Shown here piece by piece: positions 50,655 to 62,855 of a DNA stretch of 64,000 nt. Source of the stretch: Saccopteryx bilineata (Eukaryota; Chordata; Mammalia; Chiroptera; Emballonuridae); the NCBI RefSeq assembly GCF_036850765.1, contig NC_089490.1, forward strand, positions 275,790,482 to 275,854,481, given 5' to 3'. The notes beneath the pieces are model-generated. The model worked only from the letters and a program-made list of their open reading frames with translations, searched no databases and had not been told where the DNA came from. Each line of letters starts with the position of its first letter. Positions within the stretch are counted from its first letter, which is position 1. The translations under genes and the position numbers were made by a program.

Positions 50655-50745
50655 ATGTCTATTTTGACCTTTATCACCACAGATTGGATTTGCTTGGTCT
50701 TGAACTTGACAGAGATGGTGTCACGCAAGATCCTCTCTTTTCTAA
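50655..50745 (-). repeat. LINE-1M 3'-end fragment
   Basis: atcaccacagattggatttg and cttggtcttgaacttgacag match the antisense of old mammalian L1 3' ends and resemble 52485-52600. The DNA transposon at 49937 inserted at its edge. Confidence 0.5.
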
Positions 50746-50879
50746 CTGGGCTTGCTCAAGCCTCTGGGACCAGCTTGACCTCCTGGTCTGGTGGTCTCTT
50801 GAGCATTGTGAGGAGGCCTGGTGTTATCTCCTGAAAGACACTAAAAAAAAAAACAAAAAAAAAAACTAGAAAGAAAAAA

Positions 50880-52480
50880 CTATCAGGTATGGTTTCAGTG
50901 TTAGGGCTGGATTTCGATGGAGAGGCAAAGACATGCTGTCCATCATCCACTCCACGCCAGGCTCTTGGGGAGTGAAGGTAAGCAGGAGGTGGCTGGGCAA
51001 CTCCTTCAGGCTCTGCTCCCTCCTGGCTCCACAGATGGGCCTTGTGAAGATGTTGGGCCACCCTGCCAGGCCTGGATTCCCTGGAGCAGTAGGGGTGCTC
51101 TCGGGACCCCAGAAGAAGGGCGATGGCAGACTCCCCAATAACATTTGGGTGAGAACACTGAGTCTGCCAAGAGATGCCTCTGGTCCTGCTGGCTGGCCCC
51201 TCCCAAGTGGCTGCCCCAGAACCCAGGGACTCTCTAGAGGTAGAGGAAACCCAAAGATGGTGTCTGGTGGCCACCCTAGCCCTTCCCTGGGCCTTCCCGG
51301 GGGTGGTGGAAGTGGCCCAGACGCTGCCTAACTTATGTCTGGCTGCAGTGGGATGTTTGGGTGTGATTCTCCACCCAGGAATCACTGTGTCAGGATGCAC
51401 AGCACAAGGCAGTTGGAGTCGTGCCTCTGCTGAGAGTGTGATCTCTACTAAATTTATCCTGGATTTTCTGCTGTGCCAGATCCATCTTGACTTTGAACTT
51501 TAAGAGCACAGCTCGCTGGGTTATGTAACGGCAGCACACTAGATGTGAGTTGAAGGCAGTGACAGGAAGCTGTGCACACAGGACAGTAGAGCTATCTTCC
51601 TGCTCCAGAGAGCTGATGGCCGTGCGGGTGGGGCCTGCTCTCTCCTCCAGCCCTGTGAGGCAGGCCCCACCATATGGACTGTTTCTCTTCCCACATCTCC
51701 TGCACCCCAACAAAACTTACCCCTCCTGGGACCATTGCTGCAGGTCACTGGGAAGATTGAGCCAAATAAATTTCAGTTGAGATGTCAGCAGTTTGGGAAA
51801 TCTGAGTGGTCAGTGTTCCACCCTGGTTGCTCGTTACACTCACCCAGGACACTCATAAAACTATTGCTGCTGGGGCCTCATTCCCAAAGACTAGAATTTA
51901 ATGGGTTGGGTCCAGCCTGGATGCCAGTGGCTTAAAGCTCTCGGCAGTTTGATGTGCGCAGCATGGCTGAGCTCCATTGATTGAAGGCATTCGTTTCCAG
52001 GTAACATTTGTCCATCCACAGAAGCCTCAGAGCCTTTGTTTATGAGTCTGTAAACCAAGGAGCTTGGTCTATGTGATCTCCTCGATCTTCTAGCCCCAAT
52101 GTTTTACGGTCTTGGTGTTGGAATGGTGTGGGAATCCTAACAGTGCTCAAGGTCACAAAAGCTGTCCCAAATAGCATTATAACTTTGATTGTGTTATACA
52201 CCTACATTGCCAATATGCTTACAGGGAAATTGTGTTCCTGCTGAGCTCGTTTATTAATTGTTTCTTATTTCCTTGGTGATCATGCAACCCTATGAACTTT
52301 CACATACTGAACACACCCCTGTAATTAACCATTATCCAGAGCAAGACCCAGAGCTTTGCCAGACCCTTGGAATTCCTTGACATCATGGATGGTTTTTGGA
52401 AGGGCAGTGAAACGCAGATAATGAAAGCAATTTTACCTAGGCTAACTAACTGATGACCTGCTGTATTGTTTTTAAATCCT
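50880..52480. other. Intergenic, locally GC-rich
   Basis: Long random open frames occur on both strands at 50750-51500, and a MER20-like piece is possible at 51820-51930. No gene recognised. Confidence 0.6.
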
Positions 52481-52484
52481 ACTT

Positions 52485-53135
52485 CCATTTGCCAAGAGTA
52501 ATGTTTATCCTGACATTTATCCCTGTAGATTGGCTTTGTCTGGTCTTGAACTTGACATAGCTAGTGTCACACGGGAACTTCGCTTTACTATATGGCTTCT
52601 TTCACTTAACCATGACTTTGAAATTCATCCATGTTGTTACTGACATCGGCAGTTCATTCTTTTTCATCACTGTGTGCTATGGACTGAATGTTTGTGTTCC
52701 CCCAATATTCATGTGGTGAATACTAAATCTCCAATGTTGCTATCAGGTGGCAGAGCCTTTTGGAAGTGATTAAGTCAGGAAGGTGGAGCCCCCATGAATG
52801 GGATTAGTGCCCTGATAAGGAGATGAAGAGACCCGAGCTTTCTCTTTGCTCTCTGTCTTGTCGGGTCACGGTGGAGAAGTTGGCCATCTGCAAACCAGGA
52901 AGTGGGTCCTTACCAGACACCAGATCTGCTGAGCCTTGATCTTGGACTTCAAGTCTCAGAAACTATATGAAATAAATGTGTAAGCCACCTATTCTGTGTT
53001 ATTCCATGATAGCAGACTGAACTAAGACACTGTTGTCACATTTTATTGTCTGAATATACCAGAATAAACTTATCTTTTCTCTTGATGTACACTGGTGTTG
53101 CTTCTAGTTTGGGAATATTTTAAAGCTGCTAGGAA
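52485..53135 (-). repeat. LINE-1M 3'-end fragment interrupted by an MLT1 LTR
   Basis: Left part: cctgtagattggctttgtct, then tggcttctttcacttaacca and gaaattcatccatgttgtta. Right part after the LTR: tgaatataccagaataaact and ttctagtttgggaatatttt, aaagctgct. Together they follow the antisense order of old L1 3' ends. Confidence 0.65.
52676..53029 (+). mobile_element. MLT1A-like MaLR solo LTR
   Basis: Begins TGCTATGGACTGAATG and ends GAACTAAGACA. Internal phrases include aatgggattagtgccctgat and ccttgatcttggacttcaag. It lies within the L1 fragment. The ctgtg/ctgtt flanks may be the 5-bp duplication. Confidence 0.75.
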
Positions 53136-54179
53136 GAGTTACATTTATCTCTAATTTTTAGCAAGTAGTGTTAACTCGGATTTGTTTCATCAGACCTTTG
53201 AAATGCTGGTCTGGACACTCAGGAGGAAGATTGTACAGGAAATTGGCCCACAAGAAATCTGTTTGGTTTTGATGCAATGTGAACAATGAGTCATGCTCAC
53301 AGCCTTCGGATTTAGGGAAGCTGTTTGGTATTAAAGATATGCTTGGCCACTGCTGTACTACCTAAGAAATGGACAGATGGAGTTTGCCCTGGGAGGCAGT
53401 CACTGGCATTGCTGTGGTTCGTTTCCCGTCCTCCTGTCCTGGGAGATGAATGGGAAGGAGCTGAAGGTGAGGTGTAAGAGGGGTGGAAGCAGAGGATAGA
53501 TTACACTGCTGAAACTCACATGCATCACGTGTATCCCACAGCACACAAGGGCAACCTCACATACTCTGAACTGTGTTTTCTGCTCACGTTTGATATTACC
53601 TTTTGAAAAAAATAACGTGTGTTTACAGATGATTTTAGAAAGCCATAGTTAAGGGTAATGACTTATATTTTGTAAAGTTTCTCTGGGTTTACGGCTGCTT
53701 TGGGACAAGTAGACTAGCCTTGACTCAATTCCTTAGTCACTTACTTAACACAGGAAATAAGTGGAGCCAAGTCTTACTATGCATCCAGCCGTCTCACTAT
53801 CTTCATCACCAACCACTGGGGGCACCTGCTCCCTGGAGAGAAGAGAAAGAGGCTTCATCATGCTGGGGACTGCCATGTTCCCCGCACTGGAGGGCAGGGG
53901 TGGGAAGCCGTGGGCACCCCTGTGTGCCAAGACTGCTGTCTCCATCCCTTTGCGTGTTACTCAATTGGATGGAAATGATTTCTCTGCTTCTATGAATTAC
54001 ATTTGGCTTGGTACGACTGATACTTCATCTCATAATTGCCGATTATCCTAGCTGTAAGTGATTTCTCTCACTTTCTCACTCAGAAAGCACACGGCCATAA
54101 CTTATGCGTCACACAAGTTGTTACCGCACTCATGGGTGACAATCTTCTCTCTCTGCTTCGTGGTGCAGCTTCAGGAGGG

Positions 54180-54300
54180 CAGTATGTTCTAGTTGTTATG
54201 AGAACAAGCCCTGGATGCAGATTTCCTGGGAACAAACCCCTGCATCTGTTTTCACTAGCTGTATCGAGGGAAAATCAACTTTCTCATCTGTAAAATGGAC
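54180..54300 (+). repeat. MIR-like fragment
   Basis: Contains caaccttctcatctgtaaaatgg-type text (aactttctcatctgtaaaat), a common MIR segment. Confidence 0.55.
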
Positions 54301-54476
54301 CAGGTCTTGGTAACAGAATTTTTGAATATTAAACAAGTCCTTACATGTAAATTAATATGTCCAAAGCATTTAGAGTACACTAATTATTCAATAATGCTAG
54401 CTACTACTTTTATTAGTAGTTTAATTGAATTAACACACACAGCATTTAGAATACATTATCCTCTAAATACATGTTT

Positions 54477-54768
54477 TTTCTTTTTTTTTGTGACAGAGAC
54501 AGAGAGAGGGACAGATAGGGACAGACAGGAAGGGAGAGAGATGAGAAGCATCGATTCTTTGTTGCAGCACCTTAGTTGTTCATTGATTGCTTTCTCATAT
54601 GTGCCTTGAATAGGGGGCTACAGCAGACCAAGTGACCCCTTGCTCAAGCTGGTGAGCTTGCTCAAACCAGACGAATTCATGCTCAAGCTGGCAACTTCGG
54701 GATTTCAAACCTGGGTCCTCTGTGTCCCAGTCCAATGCTCTATCCACTGCGTCATCGCCTGGCCAGGC
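54477..54768 (-). mobile_element. Second-type bat SINE, antisense
   Basis: A T tail and gtgacagagacagagagagg lead to the reversed head GCGTCATCGCCTGGCCAGGC. The flanks tacatgtt (54469 and 54769) form an 8-bp or longer duplication. Confidence 0.9.
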
Positions 54769-54779
54769 TACATGTTATT

Positions 54780-57064
54780 TTTTTCATGGGAATAGAGATT
54801 GTGTCTTACCTGTGGTGAAAGGCATCACAGTGAGGTGTTAGGGAATTCACTGTGAGCATTTATAGTGGAAGAGCTCCCAGGTTCCCAGGGAAAAAGCATC
54901 CAAAGGGACTTTGTAAGTGCTGGTCAGGCCTTCAGATCCACAGGAATCTTAATCATCAACTGTGACAGCCAGATCTGAGGGTCTACAGGGATGCGTGTGC
55001 TCACCTACAGTCCTATTGTGGTTTCCTGGAGAAATGCAAGAACTTGACACCCATAAAGGGTCTCCTTGAGGAAGGAAGGGGGGACAGGGAGTGGGACACA
55101 GATGGGAACTGGACACTCAGTGCAACAGCCATGATGCCCTGTGCTTGAACTGCCCTCTGAGGCTGGTACGTGGAGGAAACCTAGCTTCCTGTTCACTTTC
55201 CATGGGATCCATCGCTAACGCTCAGAATATATTTGCTGAATAAATGAGTTCCATGCCTGAAGTGGAATGATCATCTCAGGCTGCTGGGCTCAGCCCTTCC
55301 CTGACGACGGCAAACCTGAACAAAGCTCGCCTGTTGCTTGCCCTTGATTGAGGGTGGTCTCAGGCAGAAACCTGAGGGTGGTAGCAATGCCAGGCCAGAT
55401 GGCAGAGCCTGGCTATGAGTGCAACACTCACAGCTCTGCCCGGACTCAGCACCGGCCGCAGGACAGCTGTCCTTGTGCCGAGGAATTGAGTTTATACCGA
55501 GATAAACCAAGTTGTGGAGAACAGTGTGATTAGAGGAAAGCAGTCCTGTCTTGCAGTCCCAGGACATGATATACGTATGGATCAGGACTTTTTAAACAAG
55601 AAATAGAGTAATAAATTCTTAATAAAAACAAACCGGCAAATGTTTATAAAATAGTAATAGGATGCAGGACATTTTTATATGCAAGAATTTATTAAATAAT
55701 ATTTTGTTCTAGGAAGGGCTGTTTTGGGAACCAATAAAACTGTTCTGGAGGACTCAAAAACCAGAAGAAAGCCAAGACTTTAATTTCTGTGATATAATTA
55801 TTTTTGGGGGGGCTTAGAACAAGCTATTTGTACTTTTAACTTTTGCCAACATTCCTCCCCCCATACTCACACACATTGACAGCAAGGGTGAACTTATCCA
55901 ACTTAACAGGTAAAGAAAACAATTTCGGGAAGAAATCTGGCTATGATAACGGTCACTTGGTCTTTGATTATTTTTTTAATGATGTAAAACCCAGTAATTC
56001 AAACTTGTTATATTAGTGAATGAGTAAATATCCTGGTTTGTAGAACATTTATAAATGACTAGTGTTTATTTCTCTTTGTCCCATATCACATGGGATTATT
56101 GCAATTTCTGAGTTATGTACTTGATCATTGACATTGGCCAAAGGGAGCAGGACAGAGCAGAGAAGCCTGGGACAGAGGGTGATTACCAACCATCTGCAGA
56201 AGGAGCAGTGGAAGACACGGGGCTCTGCACGTGCAGAGCAGAATACTGGGTGTGGAATCATGGGCCGGTCCCCCACAGTTTGATGCCCTCACCGTCCTTC
56301 TTTGTGTTCTTCCCAGGAGGGGTTCCTGGCCAGATGGATCAGAGAATATGCATACAAGACTCAAATGGAGTGTGGTCAAAACTTCCATTTCTGTCCTGAG
56401 GTCCGTTGTCCCATAGGGTGTTGGTTATTCTGTCAGCCCAGTGTGTGGAGGAAGGCCTGACTCCATTGCACTGCCCCAGGAAGCTGAAGGCATGGGGGTG
56501 GATGCACCCTGTGGACCAGAACCTGGCACCAGAAAACAGTCACCCCCTGCCTCACAAGAACCCTCTTCTGCTTGAGACTTCACCCTTCTGGCAAAGAGGA
56601 GCGCTGGGGGAGGCACTCCTAGATTGAAATTCCCCAGCCCTGGGCAACACAGGCAAAGGGCTGCCTAAGGCTCATCCGTCTCCACTTATGTGACTCAGCA
56701 AATCGAAAGCATGGAGTGTCTGGACCTCCCAGGAGTTCCTACTGTGACTATCTGGACCAGAGATCTGAGTTGTCCCAGTTTGGGGGCCAGACACTGCCTC
56801 AAAATAATGACTAGAAGATGAAAACTGGACCCCCCCCCCCAGTTCCACTTCTATTTTTATCCTCTCAATATGCCAGGCGGCCCTGTTCCAGGCCAAGTCC
56901 ACCACAGCATGAGTTTAAAACTGTCCGTACCTTCCTGTCTTGATGTTTTCGCTCCAAAGTTCTCTGGCTTAATCTTTGGCGAAGGGAGCCTAGGGTCATG
57001 CTAGTTCATCATTTGGTAGGAACCAGAAACTTACTATAGAAAGAAAAGATTAAAAAAATTCTTT
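54780..57064. other. Intergenic, nothing recognised
   Basis: Apart from a possible L2-tail phrase at 55225-55250 (tatttgctgaataaatgag) and a C11 run near 56830, I see no gene or young repeat. Confidence 0.6.
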
Positions 57065-57072
57065 AATTAGAG

Positions 57073-57160
57073 CAACGGTTCTCAACCTGTGGGTCGCGAC
57101 CCCGGCAGAGGTCGAATGACCAAAACACAGGGGTCACCTAAAGCCATCGGAGAACCGCTG
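57073..57160. mobile_element. SPIN-like hAT MITE, 88 bp
   Basis: The left end CAACGGTTCTCAACCTGTGG with ggtcgcgacccc and the right end CGGAGAACCGCTG match, from memory, the termini of SPIN elements, a hAT family known for horizontal transfer among tetrapods. Flanks AATTAGAG (57065-57072 and 57161-57168) are a perfect 8-bp duplication. Confidence 0.85.
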
Positions 57161-57168
57161 AATTAGAG

Positions 57169-58679
57169 CCTCGCTTGTTTGTATATAATTAAGTTGTACA
57201 AAGACTTTGTTCCCAGAGAGATAAACATAGCTGCCATCAACCCAGACACAGGCTTAATTCAAATTTTGTCATAACTTGGACAGAATTTGAGATGTTTTAC
57301 AATATAGTATATCATTGAGTGTTCGTTTTTAATAAAAACAAGATGGCATTTTGGCTGTGGTTATTCTCAAGGTGATTTATATGGAAGAAAATAGAATAGG
57401 TCTTCCTTTCAGATAAAGTTAGTGGGAAAATGTCTCTCTCTAGGACTCTGACAGGTAAGCTTGTGGAAGTGACTTTGAAATGCACTTGGACAGCTTAGGT
57501 GTAGTTGTAGCTCCTGGTTGCCATGAGTTAGAGCTTAATTTTGGTCTCAAGCAAATAATTCTTGTGTCTATGAGATAATTACCTAAATGTGAACTTTGCG
57601 GAGCAAGAAGCAAGACTGTATTTTAATTTCTAAACGTCAGCCCCGAGATGCTTAACTTAAGGGAGTGATGGAGAGCATGTACCAGATGGTTCCAGAGGCT
57701 TCTGTGAGATCATTAAAGAAATCCATCACTAACTGGAGATCATAGTTTTTACATTTTGAAGAGATCTGAAAACATAAAGCACAGAGACTTCAGACGTCCA
57801 CGGCTTAACAAATGTTAACACCTTGGGTACCTTTCCTCCATGCTATTGTTTTCATATTGTTTTTCACTTTTCTGTATTTAATGAGTTTTTAAAATGGAGA
57901 CATAAAAAAATTACAGAAGTGACCATGATCACGCGTTCGGTGGCTATGCTTCAGCACTGCTAAGGCAGACGAAGTAAGGAAAGGCAGGGAGGCGAAAGCC
58001 AAGGATGTGTCCGTTTGTGGATGGATGTGTGTCTGTCCACTCACTCATTCTGAGACTGACTAGGTCTCAGGAACCCCCTGAGAACATACATCAGGCCACC
58101 CGGGAAGATTTGAACAGAAACTCGTACAGTCTGAGTGTGTAAAGGGCTTTTGGATTACTTAGTCTGACACCGAGGTGTCTCCCCCTGGAGAAACAAGCTC
58201 AGAGAGAAATGATGCTAATAAGGTCGTATTGTTCTAGTGACACAAACTTGTTCCCGGAAAGCCACTGCCTGGATAAATTGAAAACTATACCTATGGGTCA
58301 GGAAAAAGTTCTGAGATATGAGGACCACTGGAGAATGTGTGATAAATAGGATCTTCAAAATAATTTATTTTCTAAACAGCAACATTAAAACTGCTCATCT
58401 CTAGCCTCCCAAATGCACAAGCCAGAGACCAAACTCAGTCTCGGCCTCTTAATGTCCTCCCCATGGAACTTTCAGGGACTTCAGGTCCTAGATTATTAAT
58501 AAGTGACAGCGTTGCCTCCAACGGAAAGGGGGTGGTATGGGGTCGGTAGTCACTTAGTTCCTGTCCACACTCGGTTAAGAAAGTTAATATTTTAAAGCTG
58601 TGGGACTTTCGGATTCTTTTGTATGCTGGTGTGCAGTGTTTCCCAAACCCGTTTAATCAGGATACGCTCTCAGACTGTG
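57169..58679. other. Intergenic, repeat-poor
   Basis: 1.5 kb in which I recognise no mobile element, unusual for this window. No coding sequence. It might hold conserved non-coding sequence, but that cannot be judged from one genome. Confidence 0.5.
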
Positions 58680-58687
58680 TTCTATAG

Positions 58688-58984
58688 CAGCGGTCCCCAA
58701 CCTTTTTTGGGCCATGGACCAGTTTAATGTCAGAAAATATTTTCACGGACCAGCCTTTAGGGTGGGACAGATAAATGTATCACATGACCGAGACAAGCGT
58801 CAAGAGTGAGTCTTAGATGGATGTAACAGAGGGAATCTGGTCATTTTAAAAAAATAAAACATTCTTCAGACTTAAATATAAATAAAATGGAAATAATGTA
58901 AGCTATTTATTTTTTCTCTGTGGACTGGTACCAAATGGCCCATTGACTGGTACCGGTCTGCAGCCCGGGGGTTGGGGACCACTG
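58688..58984. mobile_element. hAT-type element, 297 bp, intact ends
   Basis: The ends CAGCGGTCCCCAACC and GGTTGGGGACCACTG are inverted repeats with one mismatch. The flanks TTCTATAG (58680-58687 and 58985-58992) are a perfect 8-bp duplication. It has no coding capacity. It is the same family as 17481-18176, in reverse. Confidence 0.93.
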
Positions 58985-59099
58985 TTCTATAGGGCAGTGT
59001 CCCACAGAATAGAGGTCAGGATGTGATGATAAGAAGATATCAGGAGCAGGAGAGCACAAGCTTTAAATGAAAATTATCAGGTTTTATATAAAATAGAAC

Positions 59100-59195
59100 A
59101 GAACATTACATCTTTGCAACAACTCTTCCATATGGCAGATTCCAGATTAGAGATGAGGAAACTGACGCACAGAGTTCCCTTAGGGACTCACCAAT
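59100..59195 (+). repeat. MIR fragment
   Basis: caacaactcttccatatggc and agatgaggaaactgacgcac follow the MIR core. Confidence 0.65.
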
Positions 59196-59424
59196 GGTGG
59201 CTGCTACTAAGTGGCCGTCAGGCGCAGCTCTAGAGCCCACGCTGCTAAGTCCTGGCCTCTGCGGGTGCCATTGGCTCCCAGGCCTGCCTCTCCTTTTCTG
59301 GAGGTCAGTGTTTTCTCACCTCCTGTCTCTGCAACTTCACTGTCTGCACATTGGACACTGTCATTTCTCCAGTGACACATGGCTTCCACCTCAGGGACTT
59401 TGAACAGAGAAGCCCTTCTTCCCT

Positions 59425-59545
59425 TTGCTCCTGGTTAATACTTACTCAACCCTTTAGATGTCTGCTGAAAGTCACTTCCTCTAGAGGCCTTTCCTGATGC
59501 GGGAGACTAAGTCACACGCTTCTGCGCTCACTACCACCTGACTTG
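59425..59545 (+). repeat. L2 fragment
   Basis: tgctgaaagtcacttcctct and aggcctttcctgatgcgg are typical L2 3'-end text. Confidence 0.55.
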
Positions 59546-59759
59546 TCACAGGTTTTATGCCTTTCCTTCAGCTGCAGGCAGGGGGCAGGCCTGGTTTGCT
59601 GTTTGGGCATATGGAAGGTGCTAAAGACAGGGGACCAGTTAGTACAGCAAAGATGAGTCTCCCTGCCTACTGGTTAGTCTCTCAAATTTACCCTAGTGCA
59701 GAAGACTGGAAAGCGTACTTGTTGGGTAGTGATGTGCTTGCTCACTATCTTGAATAGTT

Positions 59760-62240
59760 AACACACAATGTTTATTACAGTTTGATTTGTGGTCTTCAAA
59801 TCTCTTCAAAATGGAGAGCACTCACACAAATTTACATTTCTCTATTTTCCAATAACAAAGCTATGTCCCAACCCAAAGTATGACTTACAGCCATAGCTCT
59901 CCTTTATCTTTACAATTGGTGGTATTTTTAGATATGCAGTCTGATTATCTGGCTCTTAGTCAGAAGAAAAACAAATATCCTCCTCCTCCTACTAACACAG
60001 CTGACAAAATTTACTTCTCTTTATTTACAACTTTTAAAGGTGGCATTCTTATACATTGAAAAGGTTGCCACTTATTCTAGCTTTGTTTGTTATGCTCTCT
60101 TTCCCTAAGGATTGTCAACTTCCTATTTTACATGCTTCTCTGAGAATACAGAAATAATCATGCTGACCCCTACCGGCAGTGATTGTGAGCCATAATGAGC
60201 AAAGCTGATTGACACGCACTTTGCAGATGCCAGATGTTACATAAATGCTAAATCATCAATGGCTACTGTTCACCCTTCCCGACAGTGCACTCTCTCCACA
60301 GCAATGAAAATTTTAAGATGGGAGTTTTTCTTCATCTTAAGGGAAAAAACTCAAAATCAAAATTGAGCTTACAGATATTTTTTATATCTGCGAAGTATCT
60401 TTACAGAAGAATATGGCAAGCTGTTTTGCTTACACATCAAAACCAGAACTACAGGGTTATCAAATGCTCATGCTCTCTGCAAGCGCTGGCACTTTTGTCT
60501 GTTTGTCATTTTGCATTGATGGTCTCTCTCATTGCTAGTCACTGACCGATTCTTAGAATTTACCAGATAGTGCATAGATGTATCATGAGCATGGACTCAA
60601 CATTCCTCAGTAGGAGGCTTCAAGACGAGGAAACCATCATTGACCTGGGAGAGTGGAGACGGGCATTTTATAAAACTCACCCCGGTGAAAGAAGTTACCT
60701 GTACTTTCAGACTTGACAATCCTCTCTGTGTTTTGGAGGTTGGGAAGCCTTTCCTCACTAAAAAGCAAGTGAATAATGTTTGAATCACTGACCACAGGTT
60801 TCAGCAACATCCACATTTAATCTGGACCTGTTGACACCTGCTCTTGGCTGCAGGCCAACCCCTTGCCCATGTTGTTCCTGGGTCAAGTTGATGAGATGAG
60901 GTCTTTCTGAGCCACTTCAGATGCTTCTTCCTGAGGACATGAACTCGGCATCACCTTTAGAAATATGATGACTTTTTTGGCTCGTTGATGAGTGAGGAAC
61001 TTTAACAAGAGTTTCTGTTTAGTAGAAAGGTCAACTAAAGAACTTGGAATTATAAGAACTTCAGAATTGCAAGAAGTATTGGTTAGGCCTCAGCACTTCT
61101 GAAATCAGTGGGGCTCTTTCAGGTTTACAGGTATGTATCCAGGTATACACCTATGTGTATCTGTGTTTGTATATGTGCGTGACATGTGCATATATGTATA
61201 TATAACCTATATCTATATAAATGACCCTATTGAAAATTTATAGATAGAACACCTAAATACTGAAAATATAAAATTAGCAATTTATTAAATTTGGAATGTT
61301 TCAAGTTTATTTTAACTGTTTAAGTAAAAGAAGTTCTATGATTTCACTCTGACTTTCTAGGTCTTGATTAAAGTCTTGATCAGAAATTGTCACTTCTGTG
61401 ACCCGGCTCTCGCTAGTGAGTTCACCAGAGCACCACGACCATCTGCCCAACTCCACACTCAGCAACAGCAAGTCTGGCTTGAAATCAGCTGTGATAACAG
61501 TATTTATACCATGGCCATCAGCAGAGACTACAGACTAGGTCCTTTCCGTCCCCAGGAGAGCTCATTGTTAAACATTAACCAGCACATCACTGCTTCTAAC
61601 TTCCAGTATTTGGAAAAGCCCAAATTTAGTATGGAAATTATAACTTGTAAAAAAATAAAACACCCTGGAAATCTCCTTGAGAATGTGGTCATGATCATTA
61701 AGTGGTATTAGGAGCACCTGCAGCCATATGGCCCATTCTAACCCATGGGACACCTTGTCAGAGAGCCAGGGGAGGCTGTTGTCATAAGCTCTTCTTGTTT
61801 TGCAGTTCCAGCACTATCGTGCCAGTCCCAGTGACATTTATAACACATAAATATGTTACCTTGTATTTTCCAGCTCCTCTTCAGAGCCCAAATGACAATG
61901 TCAAAGCACACATGCTTTAGCACCTGATGAGAAGAGAGGTTTGCAGATAGGCTCACTGATAACCCAATGTGCTCTCTGAGCGTCACAGGGGACGTGACAT
62001 ATAACCTTCCACCTCACTCTGCTGAGCTGCCAGCACAGGTACACGTTGTGCTCTAGATGCACACATGTCGGATGCAGGTCATCTTGGGAGTGGGTTTATC
62101 AATATGTATATAGACACTTCCACTTTCCTCTGACACCAGAATTTAGTAATACAAAAGAGAGTTAATTTGTTTAAAGAAAAACTCGCTAATGAGTCTTAAA
62201 AGCATTTTATAATGCACCCTTGACTGCATAACCACTATTT
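59760..62240. other. Intergenic, nothing recognised
   Basis: No gene or young repeat. A TG/TA-rich stretch lies at 61130-61215. One 115-codon open frame at 61364-61711 has no recognisable features. Confidence 0.6.
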
Positions 62241-62640
62241 GCAGAGTTTCTTTTTACAGCTTTATTGAATTGCAACTTATGTAACATATACTTCATTACT
62301 ATAAGTATGTAAGTTCATGATTTTTAAATAATATATAGTTGTGCAACCATCACCGCAATATTCACTTTACAGCTTTTCACCGCCCCCAAGAATTCCTTCC
62401 TGTGCACTTACAGTGAACCCTGCTTCCACTCCTAGCCATAGGCAACTATTGAACTTTTTTTGTCTTTTCTAGAAATTTTCACATAAATAAAATTTTATAA
62501 TGGTTTGAGATTCGTCTGTGTTGCTGCCTGTATCATCTTCTGTTTCTTTTAGCTGCTGAATAGAATTCCATTGCAGATAATACCACATTTTGCTAATTTG
62601 CCTATCTTTTTTTATACCCTCCATCACCGTTCATTTGGTT
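62241..62640 (-). repeat. Old LINE-1M 3'-end fragment
   Basis: ttttacagctttattgaatt, gtgcaaccatcaccgcaata and ctgaatagaattccattgc follow the antisense 3' end of old mammalian L1 elements. Confidence 0.7.
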
Positions 62641-62855
62641 TTCTTTATGCCCCTCCCCACATCCCCTCCCTCTCCTCTGTTCCCCTCCTCTTGGTAAGCA
62701 CTGCACTCTTCTCTATGTCCATGAGTCTCAATTTTGTGTCCCACCTATGTATGGAATCATACAGTTCTTAGTTTTTTCTGATTTATTTATTTCACTCAGT
62801 ATAATGTTATCAATGTCTACCCATGTTGTCATAAATGATCCGATGTCATCATTTC

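Noticed and set aside
61364..61711. 115-codon open frame in intergenic DNA
   Set aside because: No family features, no splice or promoter context; length is within chance.
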